DNA of 64,000 nucleotides from positions 1-64,000 of the forward strand of contig NZ_KE384101.1 in assembly GCF_000423885.1 (NCBI RefSeq), given 5' to 3'. How positions within the stretch are numbered: the first letter of the stretch is position 1; each line of letters starts with the position of its first letter. Made by a program: the position numbers and the translations under genes. Under the pieces are notes generated by a model. It did no database searches. It was not told where the DNA came from and saw only the letters and a list, made by a program, of their open reading frames with translations. The DNA is from Thermomonas fusca DSM 15424. Its GTDB lineage: Bacteria; Pseudomonadota; Gammaproteobacteria; Xanthomonadales; Xanthomonadaceae. Shown in pieces: positions 43,103-53,214 of the stretch.

Positions 43103-44212
43103 ATGAAATCCCGCGCCGCCGTCGCCTTTGCCGCTGGCCAGCCGCTGCAGATCGTCGAGATCGACGTCGCCCCGCCCAAGGCCGGCGAGGTGCTGGTGAA
43201 GATCAGCCATACCGGCGTCTGCCATACCGATGCGTTCACCCTGTCCGGCGACGACCCGGAGGGCCTGTTCCCCTGCGTGCTGGGCCACGAAGGCGCGGGC
43301 GTGGTGGTGGAGGTGGGCGAGGGCGTCACCAGCGTCGCGCCGGGCGACCACGTCATTCCGCTGTACACCGCCGAATGCGGGCAATGCCTGTTCTGCAAGT
43401 CCGGCAAGACCAACCTGTGCACGTCCGTGCGCGCCACCCAAGGCAAGGGCGTGATGCCGGACGGCACCACCCGCTTCAGCTACAACGGCCAGCCGCTGTA
43501 CCACTACATGGGCTGCAGCACCTTCAGCGAATACACGGTGGTGGCCGAGGTTTCGCTGGCGAAGATCAACCCCGAGGCCAACCACGAGCAGGTCTGCCTG
43601 CTGGGCTGCGGCGTCACCACCGGGCTTGGCGCGGTGAAGAACACGGCTAAGGTGCAGGAAGGCGATTCGGTCGCGGTGTTCGGCCTCGGCGGCATCGGCC
43701 TGGCCGTCATCCAGGGCGCGAAACGGGCGAAGGCCGGGCGGATCATCGCCGTAGACACCAATCCATCGAAGTTCGACATGGCGCGCGACATGGGCGCCAC
43801 CGACTGCGTGAACCCGAAGGATTTCGATAAACCCATCCAGCAGGTGATCGTGGAGATGACCGGCTGGGGCGTGGACCACAGCTTCGAGTGCATCGGCAAC
43901 GTCCACGTGATGCGCGCGGCGCTGGAATGCGCGCACCGCGGCTGGGGCCAGAGCGTGATCATCGGCGTGGCCGGCGCGGGGCAGGAGATTTCCACCCGCC
44001 CATTCCAGCTGGTCACCGGCCGCAAGTGGCTGGGCACGGCGTTCGGCGGGGTGAAGGGCCGCAGCCAGCTGCCCGGCATGGTGGAGGAAGCGATGGCCGG
44101 CGAGATCCGGCTGGCGCCGTTCGTCACCCACACGATGGGCCTGGAGGCGATCAACGAAGCCTTCGATCTGATGCACGAAGGCAAGTCGATCCGCAGCGTG
44201 GTGCATTTCTGA
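43103..44212 (+). CDS. S-(hydroxymethyl)glutathione dehydrogenase (class III alcohol dehydrogenase)
   Basis: A 369-residue zinc enzyme oxidising the formaldehyde-glutathione adduct to S-formylglutathione with NAD. Catalytic zinc ligands are Cys in HTGVCHTDAF, His in LGHEGAG and a later Cys in LLGCGVTTG; the structural zinc uses the four Cys of AECGQCLFCKSGKTNLC. The Rossmann motif is VFGLGGIGLAVIQG. GGAG 8 nt before the ATG supports the start. It is followed 13 nt on by the matching hydrolase. No frmR repressor gene is adjacent. Confidence 0.96.
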   Translation: MKSRAAVAFAAGQPLQIVEIDVAPPKAGEVLVKISHTGVCHTDAFTLSGDDPEGLFPCVLGHEGAGVVVEVGEGVTSVAPGDHVIPLYTAECGQCLFCKSGKTNLCTSVRATQGKGVMPDGTTRFSYNGQPLYHYMGCSTFSEYTVVAEVSLAKINPEANHEQVCLLGCGVTTGLGAVKNTAKVQEGDSVAVFGLGGIGLAVIQGAKRAKAGRIIAVDTNPSKFDMARDMGATDCVNPKDFDKPIQQVIVEMTGWGVDHSFECIGNVHVMRAALECAHRGWGQSVIIGVAGAGQEISTRPFQLVTGRKWLGTAFGGVKGRSQLPGMVEEAMAGEIRLAPFVTHTMGLEAINEAFDLMHEGKSIRSVVHF

Positions 44213-44225
44213 GGGAGCAGGCTAA

Positions 44226-45056
44226 ATGGAACGCATCGAACACCGCGCCTGCTTCGGTGGCTGGCAGGACGTGTACCGGCACCGCTCGGCGGTGCTCGGC
44301 TGCGACATGACGTTGGCGATCTACCTGCCGCCGCAGGCGCAGGACGGCCCGGTGCCGGTGCTGTACTGGCTGTCGGGCCTGACCTGCAGCGAGCAGAACT
44401 TCATCACCAAGGCCGGCGCCCAGCGCTACGCGGCGGAACACGGCGTCGCCATCGTCTGCCCGGACACCAGTCCGCGCGGCGACGGCGTGGCGGATGCCGA
44501 CAGTTACGACCTCGGCAAGGGCGCCGGCTTCTACGTCAACGCCACGCAGGCGCCTTGGGCGGCGCACTACCGCATGTTCGACTACGTGGCGGACGAGCTG
44601 CCGGGGCTGGTCGAGACGCATTTCCCGGTCACCGGTGCGCGCGCCATCAGCGGGCATTCGATGGGCGGCCACGGCGCGCTGGTGTTGGCGCTGTCGAAGC
44701 CGGGCCGCTACCGCAGCGTGTCCGCGTTCTCGCCGATCGTGGCGCCGTCGGCGGTGCCGTGGGGGCAGAAGGCCTTTGCCGCCTATCTCGGCGAGGATCG
44801 CGCGGCGTGGGCGCAGTACGACGCCAGCCAGCTGATCGGTGCGGCAGCGGACCAGCTGCCGATGCTCATCGATCAGGGCGAGTCGGACGAGTTCCTGGGC
44901 GCCCAGCTGCAGCCGTGGCGACTGAAGGAGGCCGCCGATGCGGCGGGGTATCCCGTCTATCTGCGCATGCAGCCGGGTTACGACCACAGCTACTACTTCA
45001 TCGCCAGTTTCATCGGCGAGCACATCGCCCATCACGCCGCCGCGCTGAAAGCGTAG
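44226..45056 (+). CDS. fghA: S-formylglutathione hydrolase
   Basis: A 276-residue alpha/beta hydrolase (esterase D family) that releases formate and glutathione, completing formaldehyde detoxification. The nucleophile is Ser145 in GHSMGGHGAL. The Asp in DQGESDEFL and the His in GYDHSYYFI complete the triad. Also typical are YWLSGLTCSEQNFITKAG and SPRGDGVAD. It is coupled in one unit with the dehydrogenase, 13 nt upstream. Confidence 0.96.
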   Translation: MERIEHRACFGGWQDVYRHRSAVLGCDMTLAIYLPPQAQDGPVPVLYWLSGLTCSEQNFITKAGAQRYAAEHGVAIVCPDTSPRGDGVADADSYDLGKGAGFYVNATQAPWAAHYRMFDYVADELPGLVETHFPVTGARAISGHSMGGHGALVLALSKPGRYRSVSAFSPIVAPSAVPWGQKAFAAYLGEDRAAWAQYDASQLIGAAADQLPMLIDQGESDEFLGAQLQPWRLKEAADAAGYPVYLRMQPGYDHSYYFIASFIGEHIAHHAAALKA

Positions 45057-45080
45057 GCCGGCTTCCGAATCCCTGACCGC

Positions 45081-45154
45081 GGGAGCGGCTTCGGCCGCCA
45101 CTGTGCGAGCCATGGGCATCGCGGGGGCAGGCCGCGGCCGAAGCTGCGGCTACA
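45081..45154. repeat. REP-like inverted doublet
   Basis: GGGAGCGGCTTCGGCCGCCA (45081-45100) and the oppositely oriented GCCGCGGCCGAAGCTGCGGC (45131-45150, continuing TACA) flank about 30 nt. Each unit is itself a small hairpin. GGAGCGGCTTCGGCCGC-type units are familiar dispersed repeats of xanthomonad genomes; here they sit between the convergent fghA and the Dph6-like gene, touching the latter's last bases. Confidence 0.65.
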
Positions 45155-45848
45155 GGACGGTCCGGGAGATTCCCGGCCCGTCGAGGATGAAATCGGTGTA
45201 GGCAAAGCGGCCGTCCCGCAGCACGGTGTCGCCGGGTTGCAGCGCCAGCGGCGCGGCAAACATCGGCCCGGCGGAAACGCAGGTGTGGAATTCGCCGCGC
45301 TCGCCGCAGGGGTCGACAGCCGCGGGCAGGTCGTCCAGCAGGCGGGCGTCGAAGGCGCGGCCGGCGAACGCCGCGTCGAACTGGGTGGTATCCACGCAGC
45401 ACAGGTGCGCGCGCAGGCCGCCTTCGATCATCTCCCGCGCCAGCCGTGCGGTGTCGCTGTCGAACAGCGGGAACAGCGGCGTCCAGCCCAGGTCTGCGCA
45501 CAGGGCTTCGCGCCAGGCGCGGATGTCGGCCAGCAGCAGGTCGCCGTAGGCGATATGGGCCAGGTCCGGCCAGCGCGCCTGCGCACGCGCCAGTGCATCG
45601 GTGAAGCTGGCGATGTAGCTCGTGTTGTCGGCCGCCTGCGGAATCCACGCTTCGATCAGCGGCAGTCCGGCGGCGCCGGCCTGCGCATGCAGCACGTCGC
45701 GATGGATGCCCTGCATCGATACGCGATCAAAGCCTTCGGTGAGGGTGGTAAGCAGGCCCACCACCTCGACTTCGCCAGCCGCGCGCAGCGCGTGCAGGGC
45801 CCATGCGGCGTCCTTGCCGCCACTCCATGACAGCAGCGCCGGGATCAT
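45150..45848 (-). CDS. Dph6-like PP-loop ATPase (diphthine-ammonia ligase family)
   Basis: A 232-residue adenine nucleotide alpha-hydrolase. The PP-loop is LLSWSGGKDAAWAL near the N-terminus. The family motifs YGDLLLADIRAWREAL and the C-terminal GERGEFHTCVSAGP are those of the DUF71/Dph6 group. Bacteria lack diphthamide, so the true substrate must be another amidation or thiolation target. Its 3' end abuts the REP-like doublet. The 114-residue gene lies 13 nt upstream. Confidence 0.87.
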   Translation of the reverse strand: MIPALLSWSGGKDAAWALHALRAAGEVEVVGLLTTLTEGFDRVSMQGIHRDVLHAQAGAAGLPLIEAWIPQAADNTSYIASFTDALARAQARWPDLAHIAYGDLLLADIRAWREALCADLGWTPLFPLFDSDTARLAREMIEGGLRAHLCCVDTTQFDAAFAGRAFDARLLDDLPAAVDPCGERGEFHTCVSAGPMFAAPLALQPGDTVLRDGRFAYTDFILDGPGISRTVL

Positions 45849-45861
45849 GGGGTGGGGAAAC

Positions 45862-46206
45862 TCAGGCCGCGGTGACGTCGCGCAGCTGCCAGTGACTGCC
45901 GGCCAGCAACGCCATGCGCTGGCGCAGCAGCGCCGAGGACAGCCGGGTATCCACGATCAGGTCGATGTGCAGGTCGTCCTGCTGGCCGGTGACGCGGGCG
46001 GCCGGGTCGGTGGCGGCCAGCGCCGGATCGACATCGTCAGGCTCTTCCTGCCTGGCCTGCCAGCGCAGGAACAGGGCGTCATCGCGCAGTGCCTGCTGCA
46101 ACTCCTCGGCGAATCCTTCCGCGCCGCGCGAACGGAAGCTCAGTTCAGGGTCGTTGCCTCGTGCCTCGTCGGGATTGGGCAGGCGGATGTAGTAGCGAGT
46201 GGTCAT
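45862..46206 (-). CDS. Conserved hypothetical protein (114 aa)
   Basis: A small soluble, acidic protein I do not recognise. It starts MTTRYYIRLPNPDEARG and has a regular alpha/beta look (a helical GAEGFAEELQQALRDD, then a LHIDLIVDTRLSSALLRQRMALL segment ending WQLRDVTAA). No cysteines, metal motif, signal peptide or membrane segment. The ATG at 46206 follows GGGA; the frame is open further upstream but without family-like sequence. It is probably co-transcribed with the PP-loop ATPase 13 nt downstream. Confidence 0.7.
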   Translation of the reverse strand: MTTRYYIRLPNPDEARGNDPELSFRSRGAEGFAEELQQALRDDALFLRWQARQEEPDDVDPALAATDPAARVTGQQDDLHIDLIVDTRLSSALLRQRMALLAGSHWQLRDVTAA

Positions 46207-46268
46207 GGTCGATCCCGGAAAGATGAGTCCAGAGGCTAGTGGCCTGGCCGTGGAGGCGCCGTCACTGC

Positions 46269-47210
46269 TCAGCCGAAGCGGTGCGGCGGCGCCGCGAACG
46301 CCACCACCAGCGCGCCGCGGCCGACGTTGACGAGGCCGGACAGGCCCATGAAGCTCTCGAACACCTCGACGCCGCGGTCCTTGCACACGTCGCGAAGGTG
46401 CTGGTAGCCCGGCAGCGCGCGCATCTCCTCCAGCGCACCGCCGTAGCAGAGGTTCACGGTGGGGGTCAGCAAACCGGAGGCCACGCGTTCGGCGGTGAAA
46501 TCGAACAGTTTGCGGCTGGCCGCGGCAAAACCCTTCACCTTCGCCACCGGGCCGGTTTCGCCCTGGTTGCAGTGCAGGATCGGCTTGATGTCCAGCGCCG
46601 TGCCCAGCGTCGCGCTGAGGAAGCTGACGCTCTTGTCGCCACGCTTCTTGATGCGGTTGCGCAGGTAGTTCAGGTCCGGCGCCACCATGTAGGCGTGGGT
46701 CTTGCTGGCGATGGCCTCCAGGTGCGCGCGGATCCGCGGCGGCGACTCGCCGGCGGCGCGCATGCGCACCGCCTCGATCACCGGCACGCCGACCCCGGCG
46801 AACACGCTCTGGCTGTCGATCACCCGCAGCGAGAACGGAGTGTTGTTGCCGGAGGCAGCCCGCACCGCCTTGTAGTCGTTGAGGATGGTGAAGCTGGCCT
46901 GCTGCGCGTTGTCGTGGATGCCGCTGCGGGTGCGGGTGGTGGTGATGCAGAACACGTAGTCGTAGTCGTGCACCAGCTTGCCCAGGAACAGGTCGTGCAC
47001 CTGCTGCACGGTGAACGGGGTGGTTTCCGCCTCGAACGCCCGCGCGGCGGTTTCGCCGCTGAGGAAGTTCATCGTCGCTTCCTCGTTGCGCACGTCGGCC
47101 AGCACCGCCTGCCCGATCTGCACGGTCACCGGCAGGATGGTGATGTTCTCGCGTTCGATGAAGTCGTTTGGCAGGTCGCAGGCCGAATCCGCGATGATTC
47201 CGATGCGCAT
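46269..47210 (-). CDS. DegV family fatty-acid-binding protein
   Basis: A 313-residue member of the DegV family, which binds fatty acids and in Firmicutes (FakB) presents them to a fatty acid kinase. It has the two-domain layout: MRIGIIADSACDLP at the start, TTPFTVQQVHDLF, a long central segment including SATLGTALDIKPILHCNQGE, and the C-terminal GLVNVGRGALVVAF. GGAGG 6 nt before the ATG at 47210 fixes the start. No fatty acid kinase gene is nearby, so partner and role are open. The 135-nt gap to the amidohydrolases shows no clear element. Confidence 0.88.
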   Translation of the reverse strand: MRIGIIADSACDLPNDFIERENITILPVTVQIGQAVLADVRNEEATMNFLSGETAARAFEAETTPFTVQQVHDLFLGKLVHDYDYVFCITTTRTRSGIHDNAQQASFTILNDYKAVRAASGNNTPFSLRVIDSQSVFAGVGVPVIEAVRMRAAGESPPRIRAHLEAIASKTHAYMVAPDLNYLRNRIKKRGDKSVSFLSATLGTALDIKPILHCNQGETGPVAKVKGFAAASRKLFDFTAERVASGLLTPTVNLCYGGALEEMRALPGYQHLRDVCKDRGVEVFESFMGLSGLVNVGRGALVVAFAAPPHRFG

Positions 47211-47345
47211 GTTGTCCTCCAGCCCCCCGTTCAGTTGCCCACGACCGTACCGCAAGTCGGGCGTGCGTGCATGCGCCCGGGCGGCAACGGTGCGTCCCGG
47301 AGAGCGCCGCCGTTCAGCTGCGCGCGCCCCGGTTTGCCGCGGGCG

Positions 47346-48652
47346 TCAGCGGGCGTCGGCCGGGTAGGCGCGCGGCAACTGGCCTTCCTGGGGCGTGCCG
47401 GCGGCGCGCAGGTAGCGGTCGCGCAGCTCGGTCTGGCGGCTGCGCATCGGGAACGCGCGGCCGTCCAGCCACAGCTGCCGGGCGACGCTGGCCACGTCCA
47501 GCGGGTCGCCGCTCCACAGCACCAGGTCGGCGCGCTGGCCAACCGCGATGGTCGCGCCGATGTCCGCGCCCGCGCCCAGCGCCGCCGCCGGCACCGAGGT
47601 CAGGCCGGCCAAGCCCGCTTCCCAGGGCAGGCCGTTGGCCACCGCGTTGCCGGCCAGCTGGCGCAGCTTGCGTGCGTTGTGGGAGGCGTCGCCGCCCTGG
47701 AAGAACGACACCTTGACCCTTGCCGCGTGCAGGCGCCCGGCGTTCTCGAGGCTGGCGCCGATCTCGTCGAAATCGCCGGGCAGGTTGGCCAGCACGTCGA
47801 CGAACACCGGCACGCCGGCCGCGGCGATCTGCGGGGCCACCTTCCAGCCTTCCGCCGCACCCACCAGCGCCACCCGCACGCCGCGCTGTTTGGCCCAGCG
47901 CAGCAGGCGGACGATGTCGGCCGCGCGCTGGACCCGCGCCAGCACCCGGCCACCGCCGCCGAAGTATTTCGCCAGGGTGGTGCGGCCTGCCGGGGTGAGC
48001 AGGGCGAACTGCGAGTCGGCCGGGATGCGCCCGCGCACCTCGTCGATCAGCTGGTCGAGCAGCATCCACTGCGCCGCGCGCGAGCTGCCGCTGAGGTTGG
48101 CGCCGGCGCCGCCGAGGGTGACGAACAGCGCGCGCGGGCCCACCGCGTCCAGGCTGCCGTCCAGCCGCACCACGCCACCCTGGCCGCCGATCAGCGAGCC
48201 GCCGGGGCGGCTGCCGGCCGCCAGCAGGGTCCAGCCGACGCCTTCCACCCGCGCCACCGGCACCAGCACCGATTCCGGGTTGTAGGCCAGGGTGACGTCG
48301 AACTCCGGCCGCACCTGCATGTCGGCGGCGTTGGCGCCCAGCGCCAGGGTGGCATCGACGGTGGCCGACTCGCCGGACACCTCCTCCACGCCGATGTCGG
48401 TGATGCCGCCGAACAGCGCCGGCGTCAGCGGCTGGCCTTGGGCATCCACCACCGGCGCATTGCCGGCGACGAGGCCGCTGCCGATGGCGGCGATGCGGCC
48501 CTGCTTCACCAGCACGTCGGTGTTCTGCAGGGTGCCGCGCGCGCTGGCGGTATGCACGGTGGCGTTGCGGATCAGCAGGTCCTGGGCCTGCGCCAGGCCG
48601 CAGGCGGCGAACAGCGCCGACGCCAGCGCGAGGCGCTTGATGATGCGGGCGT

Positions 48653-48656
<4 letters not shown>
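47346..48656 (-). CDS. Amidohydrolase-fold exported protein lacking the metal motif
   Basis: A 436-residue protein with a signal peptide (about 1-24). The imidazolonepropionase-like composite fold is recognisable from NATVHT...GRIAAIGSGL and the late GADIGATIAVGQRADLVLWSGDPLD. The HxH motif that opens the metal site in the family is missing: where the upstream paralogue has DIHSHLG, this protein has GITDIGV (Ile85, Asp87). The later His ligands are also hard to find. It probably has no hydrolytic activity and may serve as a partner subunit. It overlaps the upstream paralogue by four bases (ATGA). Confidence 0.82.
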
Positions 48657-50035
<1,379 letters not shown>

Positions 50036-50100
50036 GCGGTGGTTCCCCTGCTGCGGAAAATCGATGCAAGCACCCTAGCGTCATCGCGCGCAGGCCGCCA

Positions 50101-50132
50101 CATGACCGAGGTCATGGGGCCGGGCTTAGAAT
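50101..50132 (+). promoter_or_regulatory. Palindrome and -10 element upstream of amn
   Basis: CATGACC-GA-GGTCATG (50101-50116) is a perfect 7-bp inverted repeat with the TGAC-N4-GTCA spacing of CRP/FNR-type sites. TAGAAT (50127-50132) is a good -10, about 22 nt before the amn start. The palindrome covers the -35 position. It lies between divergent genes. Confidence 0.4.
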
Positions 50133-50154
50133 CCGGGAAACGAAAAGGACCGCG

Positions 50155-50931
50155 ATGAAGAGCAAACAGGAAATCGTCGACAACTGGCTGCCGCGCTACA
50201 CCGGCGTACCGCTGGAGAGCTTCGGCCAGCACATCCTGCTGACCAACTTCGGCGGCTACCTGTCGCATTTCTCGGAAATGACCGGCGCGCCGGTGGTCGG
50301 GATCGACCGGCCGATGCCCAGCGCCACCGCCGATGGCATCACCCTGATCAACTTCGGCATGGGCAGCCCCAACGCCGCCACGGTGATGGACCTGCTGTCG
50401 GCGATCTGCCCGAAGGCGGTGCTGTTCCTGGGCAAGTGCGGCGGGCTGAAGCGGAAGAACCAGCTGGGCGACCTGGTGCTGCCGATCGCGGCGATCCGCG
50501 GCGAGGGCACCAGCGACGACTACCTGCCGCCGCAGGTGCCGGCGCTGCCCGCGTTCGCCCTGCAGCGCGTCATCTCCACCAGCATCCGCGACATGGAGCT
50601 GGACTACTGGACCGGCACCGTGTTCACCACCAACCGCCGGGTCTGGGAACACGACGACGCCTTCAAGGAGCGCCTGCGCGCGATGCGCTGCATGGCCATC
50701 GACATGGAAACCGCGACCATCTTCGCCGCCGGCTTCGCCAACCGCATCCCCTGCGGCGCGCTGCTGCTGGTGTCCGACCAGCCGATGATCCCGGAGGGCG
50801 TGAAGACCGAGGCCAGCGATGCACGCGTGTCCGCCGAGTTCGTGCGCAACCACATCAAGGTCGGCATCGAGTCGCTGAAGCTGATCCGCCGCAACGGCAA
50901 GTCTGTGCGCCATCTGCGGTTCGACGAGTGA
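50155..50931 (+). CDS. amn: AMP nucleosidase, short form
   Basis: A 258-residue enzyme that hydrolyses AMP to adenine and ribose 5-phosphate. It corresponds to the C-terminal phosphorylase-like catalytic domain of E. coli Amn (484 residues) and lacks the N-terminal regulatory part. Features are ITLINFGMGSPNAATVMDLL, FLGKCGGLK, and the purine/ribose site AIDMETATIFAAGF. AAGGA 5 nt before the ATG supports the start. The stop overlaps the GTG of the DUF924 gene. Confidence 0.93.
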   Translation: MKSKQEIVDNWLPRYTGVPLESFGQHILLTNFGGYLSHFSEMTGAPVVGIDRPMPSATADGITLINFGMGSPNAATVMDLLSAICPKAVLFLGKCGGLKRKNQLGDLVLPIAAIRGEGTSDDYLPPQVPALPAFALQRVISTSIRDMELDYWTGTVFTTNRRVWEHDDAFKERLRAMRCMAIDMETATIFAAGFANRIPCGALLLVSDQPMIPEGVKTEASDARVSAEFVRNHIKVGIESLKLIRRNGKSVRHLRFDE

Positions 50932-51470
50932 GCCGGGAACTCGCCTGTAGTCTCCTCGCGTTCTGGCGCGACGCCGGCATGGACAAGTGGTTCCGCGGTG
51001 GCGCCGCGTTCGACGAGGAATGCCGCGCGCGCTGGCAGGCCGCGCATTTCGCCGCCGCGCGCCGCGAACATGACGACTGGATGGCCGATGCCGACGGTGC
51101 GCTGGCGCTGGTGCTGCTGCTGGACCAGATTCCGCGCAACATCTTCCGCGGCAGCGGCCATGCCTTTGCCACCGATTCGCTGGCGCTGCACTACGCTGCG
51201 CGCGCCATCGACGCCGGCTTCGATGCACGGGTCGAGCCGGCGCTGCGGTTCTTCTTCTACATGCCGTTCGAGCATTCCGAAGCGATGGCCGACCAACAGC
51301 GCGCGGTGGAGCTGTTCACCGCGCTGGATGATCCCGATTTGCTGGGCTATGCGGTGGCGCATCGCGACGTGATCGCCCAGTTCGGCCGCTTCCCGCATCG
51401 CAACGCCACGCTGGGGCGGATCAACCGGCCCGACGAACAGGCATGGCTGGACGCCGGCGGCGGCTTTTGA
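50928..51470 (+). CDS. DUF924 family protein
   Basis: A 180-residue helical protein (TPR-like DUF924). Family motifs are FWRDAGMDKWFRGGAAFDEECR, LVLLLDQIPRNIFRGSGHAFATD, and FFFYMPFEHSE...QFGRFPHRNATLGR. Function unknown; no catalytic residues are established for the family. The GTG start overlaps the amn stop by four bases, so it is co-translated with AMP nucleosidase. A hairpin follows. Confidence 0.88.
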   Translation: MSRELACSLLAFWRDAGMDKWFRGGAAFDEECRARWQAAHFAAARREHDDWMADADGALALVLLLDQIPRNIFRGSGHAFATDSLALHYAARAIDAGFDARVEPALRFFFYMPFEHSEAMADQQRAVELFTALDDPDLLGYAVAHRDVIAQFGRFPHRNATLGRINRPDEQAWLDAGGGF

Positions 51471-51481
51471 CGGATTCCGCA

Positions 51482-51505
51482 GGCGCGCACCGCCGAGTGC
51501 GCGCC
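51482..51505 (+). terminator. Terminator-like hairpin after DUF924 gene
   Basis: GGCGCGCAC and GTGCGCGCC form a perfect 9-bp stem over six bases, 12 nt past the stop. There is no T-run. It lies between convergent genes and could be a weak terminator or an RNA 3'-end protector. Confidence 0.4.
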
Positions 51506-51548
51506 GCGGGCAGGTCATGCGGGAAGTGTCCGCACGACCTTCGGTGCC

Positions 51549-52472
51549 TCAGTAGCGCGCCACTGCCGGGTCCAGGTCGGCCCAGGCCACCATGCCGCCG
51601 GCCACGTTGTAGAGCGCCTTGAAGCCCAGCGCGCGGAAGTGCTCCGCCGCCTGCCCGCTGCGGGCGCCCGACTGGCACAGGAAGGCCAGAGCGGTGTCCT
51701 TCGGCAGCGCCTCGATTTCCTCCACGCCATCGTCGAAATGGCGATACGCCACCGGCGCTTCCGCCAGCGCGCGCTCTTCCGACGGGCGCACGTCCACCAG
51801 CACCAGGGTGCCGGCCTGCACGCGCTCGCGCACCTGCGCCGGGGTCAGCGCCTGCACCTTCGGCGGGGCGTTGGGGTTGTCGATGACCAAGCCCTTGCCA
51901 CGGGCGTCGTCGGCCCAGTCGATGGTCATGCCGCGCGCGCGCTGCGCGCTGACCAGGTCGAACTGGGCGCGGATGCCGGCGGATTCGCTGGCGATGGCAC
52001 TATCGTCCACCGGTGCCAGCTGCAGGCGGGCGTTGTAGCCCTTGTCCACCTCGACCTGCAGCGCATAGCCCTCGCCGGCGTTGGACAGCGCGGACTTCAG
52101 CATTTCGGCGGCGGCCGGGGTGATGGTGATCTGCGGCGGCGTGCGGTCGGGCGCAGCCACCCCCAGCGCGGCGTGCAGCTCGCCGCTGGCGGCCATCTGG
52201 GTGACGATGTCGCAGCCGCCGACCAGTTCGCCGCGGATGTACAGCTGTGGGATGGTCGGCCAGTCGCCGTAGGCCTTGATGCCTTCGCGGATTTCCGGGT
52301 CGGCCAGCACGTTGACGTGGGCGTAGTCGGCGCCAGTGGCGTCCATCGCCGCGGCGGTCTTGGCCGAGAAGCCGCACTGCGGCGCATCCGGCGTGCCCTT
52401 CAGGAACAGCACAACGGGGTTGGCGGCCAGCAGGGCGTCGATGCGGGCGCGCAGGGCGGGGTCGAGGGACAT
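51549..52472 (-). CDS. Monothiol glutaredoxin Grx4 fused to IscA-like and rhodanese domains
   Basis: A 307-residue three-part protein. Residues 1-105 are a Grx4-type monothiol glutaredoxin with the Fe-S-binding Cys33 in CGFS, WPTIPQLYI and GGCDI. Residues 114-203 resemble an A-type carrier (ITITPAAAEMLKSAL...GLVIDNPNAPP), but all three cluster cysteines of IscA are gone. Residues 206-307 are a rhodanese domain with active Cys266 in CQSGARS. It likely handles Fe-S clusters or persulfide with glutathione. Xanthomonad Grx4 proteins are known to be longer than usual. GGAAG 8 nt before the ATG at 52472 supports the start. Confidence 0.9.
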   Translation of the reverse strand: MSLDPALRARIDALLAANPVVLFLKGTPDAPQCGFSAKTAAAMDATGADYAHVNVLADPEIREGIKAYGDWPTIPQLYIRGELVGGCDIVTQMAASGELHAALGVAAPDRTPPQITITPAAAEMLKSALSNAGEGYALQVEVDKGYNARLQLAPVDDSAIASESAGIRAQFDLVSAQRARGMTIDWADDARGKGLVIDNPNAPPKVQALTPAQVRERVQAGTLVLVDVRPSEERALAEAPVAYRHFDDGVEEIEALPKDTALAFLCQSGARSGQAAEHFRALGFKALYNVAGGMVAWADLDPAVARY

Positions 52473-52587
52473 GGTGCAGCTTCCGACGTGGGGAGAACCG
52501 TCAATTCTACGCCGGCGGCCGTGGCTGGCCGGATGACGCGGGTCAAGCTGCGCGGCGCCGGTGGCCGCCGGATGCAATGGCAGGCAG

Positions 52588-53214
52588 TCAGGGCGCTGCC
52601 AGCAGCCGTCGCGCCACCGGCAGCGCCGCCTCGGCCCAGCGTGCGTATTGCAGCGCGGACGGATGCAGGCCGTCGGCCGCAAGCATGTCGGTGATCTCGC
52701 CCGTGCGGGAAATCGCGGTGATGTCCACGAACGCCACGCCCTCGGCCGAGCACAGCTCGCTCGCGGCGGCGTTGTAGGCGTCTAGCTCCTGTGCGATCCG
52801 GCACGGGCTGCGCAGTTCGCGGCGGGCGAATGGAGTCACGCCCCAGTCGGGGATCGACAGCACCAACACCCGCGCAGCGCGCTGGCGCGTTAGCGCAATA
52901 GCACGCTGCAGCAGCGCGGCAAATTCCTCCCGGTAGTCGTCCACGCTGCGCCCGCGGTATTGGTTGTTGACGCCGATCAGCAGCGAAACGAAATCCCAAT
53001 CGCCCAGCGGTTCGGCCGCGTCCATCGCCGCCACCAGCTCGTCGGTGGTCCAGCCGGTGGTGGCGATGACGCGCGGATCGGCGATGGCGATCCCCGCGTC
53101 GCGTAGGCGCGCGGCCAGCTGCATCGGCCAGCGTCCGGAGGGATCGACGCCTTCGCCGATCGTGTAGGAGTCGCCCAGCGCGAGGTAGGAAATGGTGTCA
53201 GGGACAATTTCCAT
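52588..53214 (-). CDS. SGNH/GDSL hydrolase
   Basis: A 208-residue esterase-like protein. Block I is YLALGDSYTIGEGV (Ser nucleophile), block III is LIGVNNQYRG (Asn) and block V is ADGLHPSALQYARWA (Asp and His). There is no signal peptide, so it is cytosolic. I place the start at 53214, where AAGG lies 5 nt upstream. Residues 2-9 (EIVPDTIS) are encoded exactly by the left arm of the inverted repeat 53188-53267. Relatives generally start just before the YLALGDS block, so the repeat appears to have replaced the original start. An ATG at 53229 would add five residues. Confidence 0.87.
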   Translation of the reverse strand: MEIVPDTISYLALGDSYTIGEGVDPSGRWPMQLAARLRDAGIAIADPRVIATTGWTTDELVAAMDAAEPLGDWDFVSLLIGVNNQYRGRSVDDYREEFAALLQRAIALTRQRAARVLVLSIPDWGVTPFARRELRSPCRIAQELDAYNAAASELCSAEGVAFVDITAISRTGEITDMLAADGLHPSALQYARWAEAALPVARRLLAAP

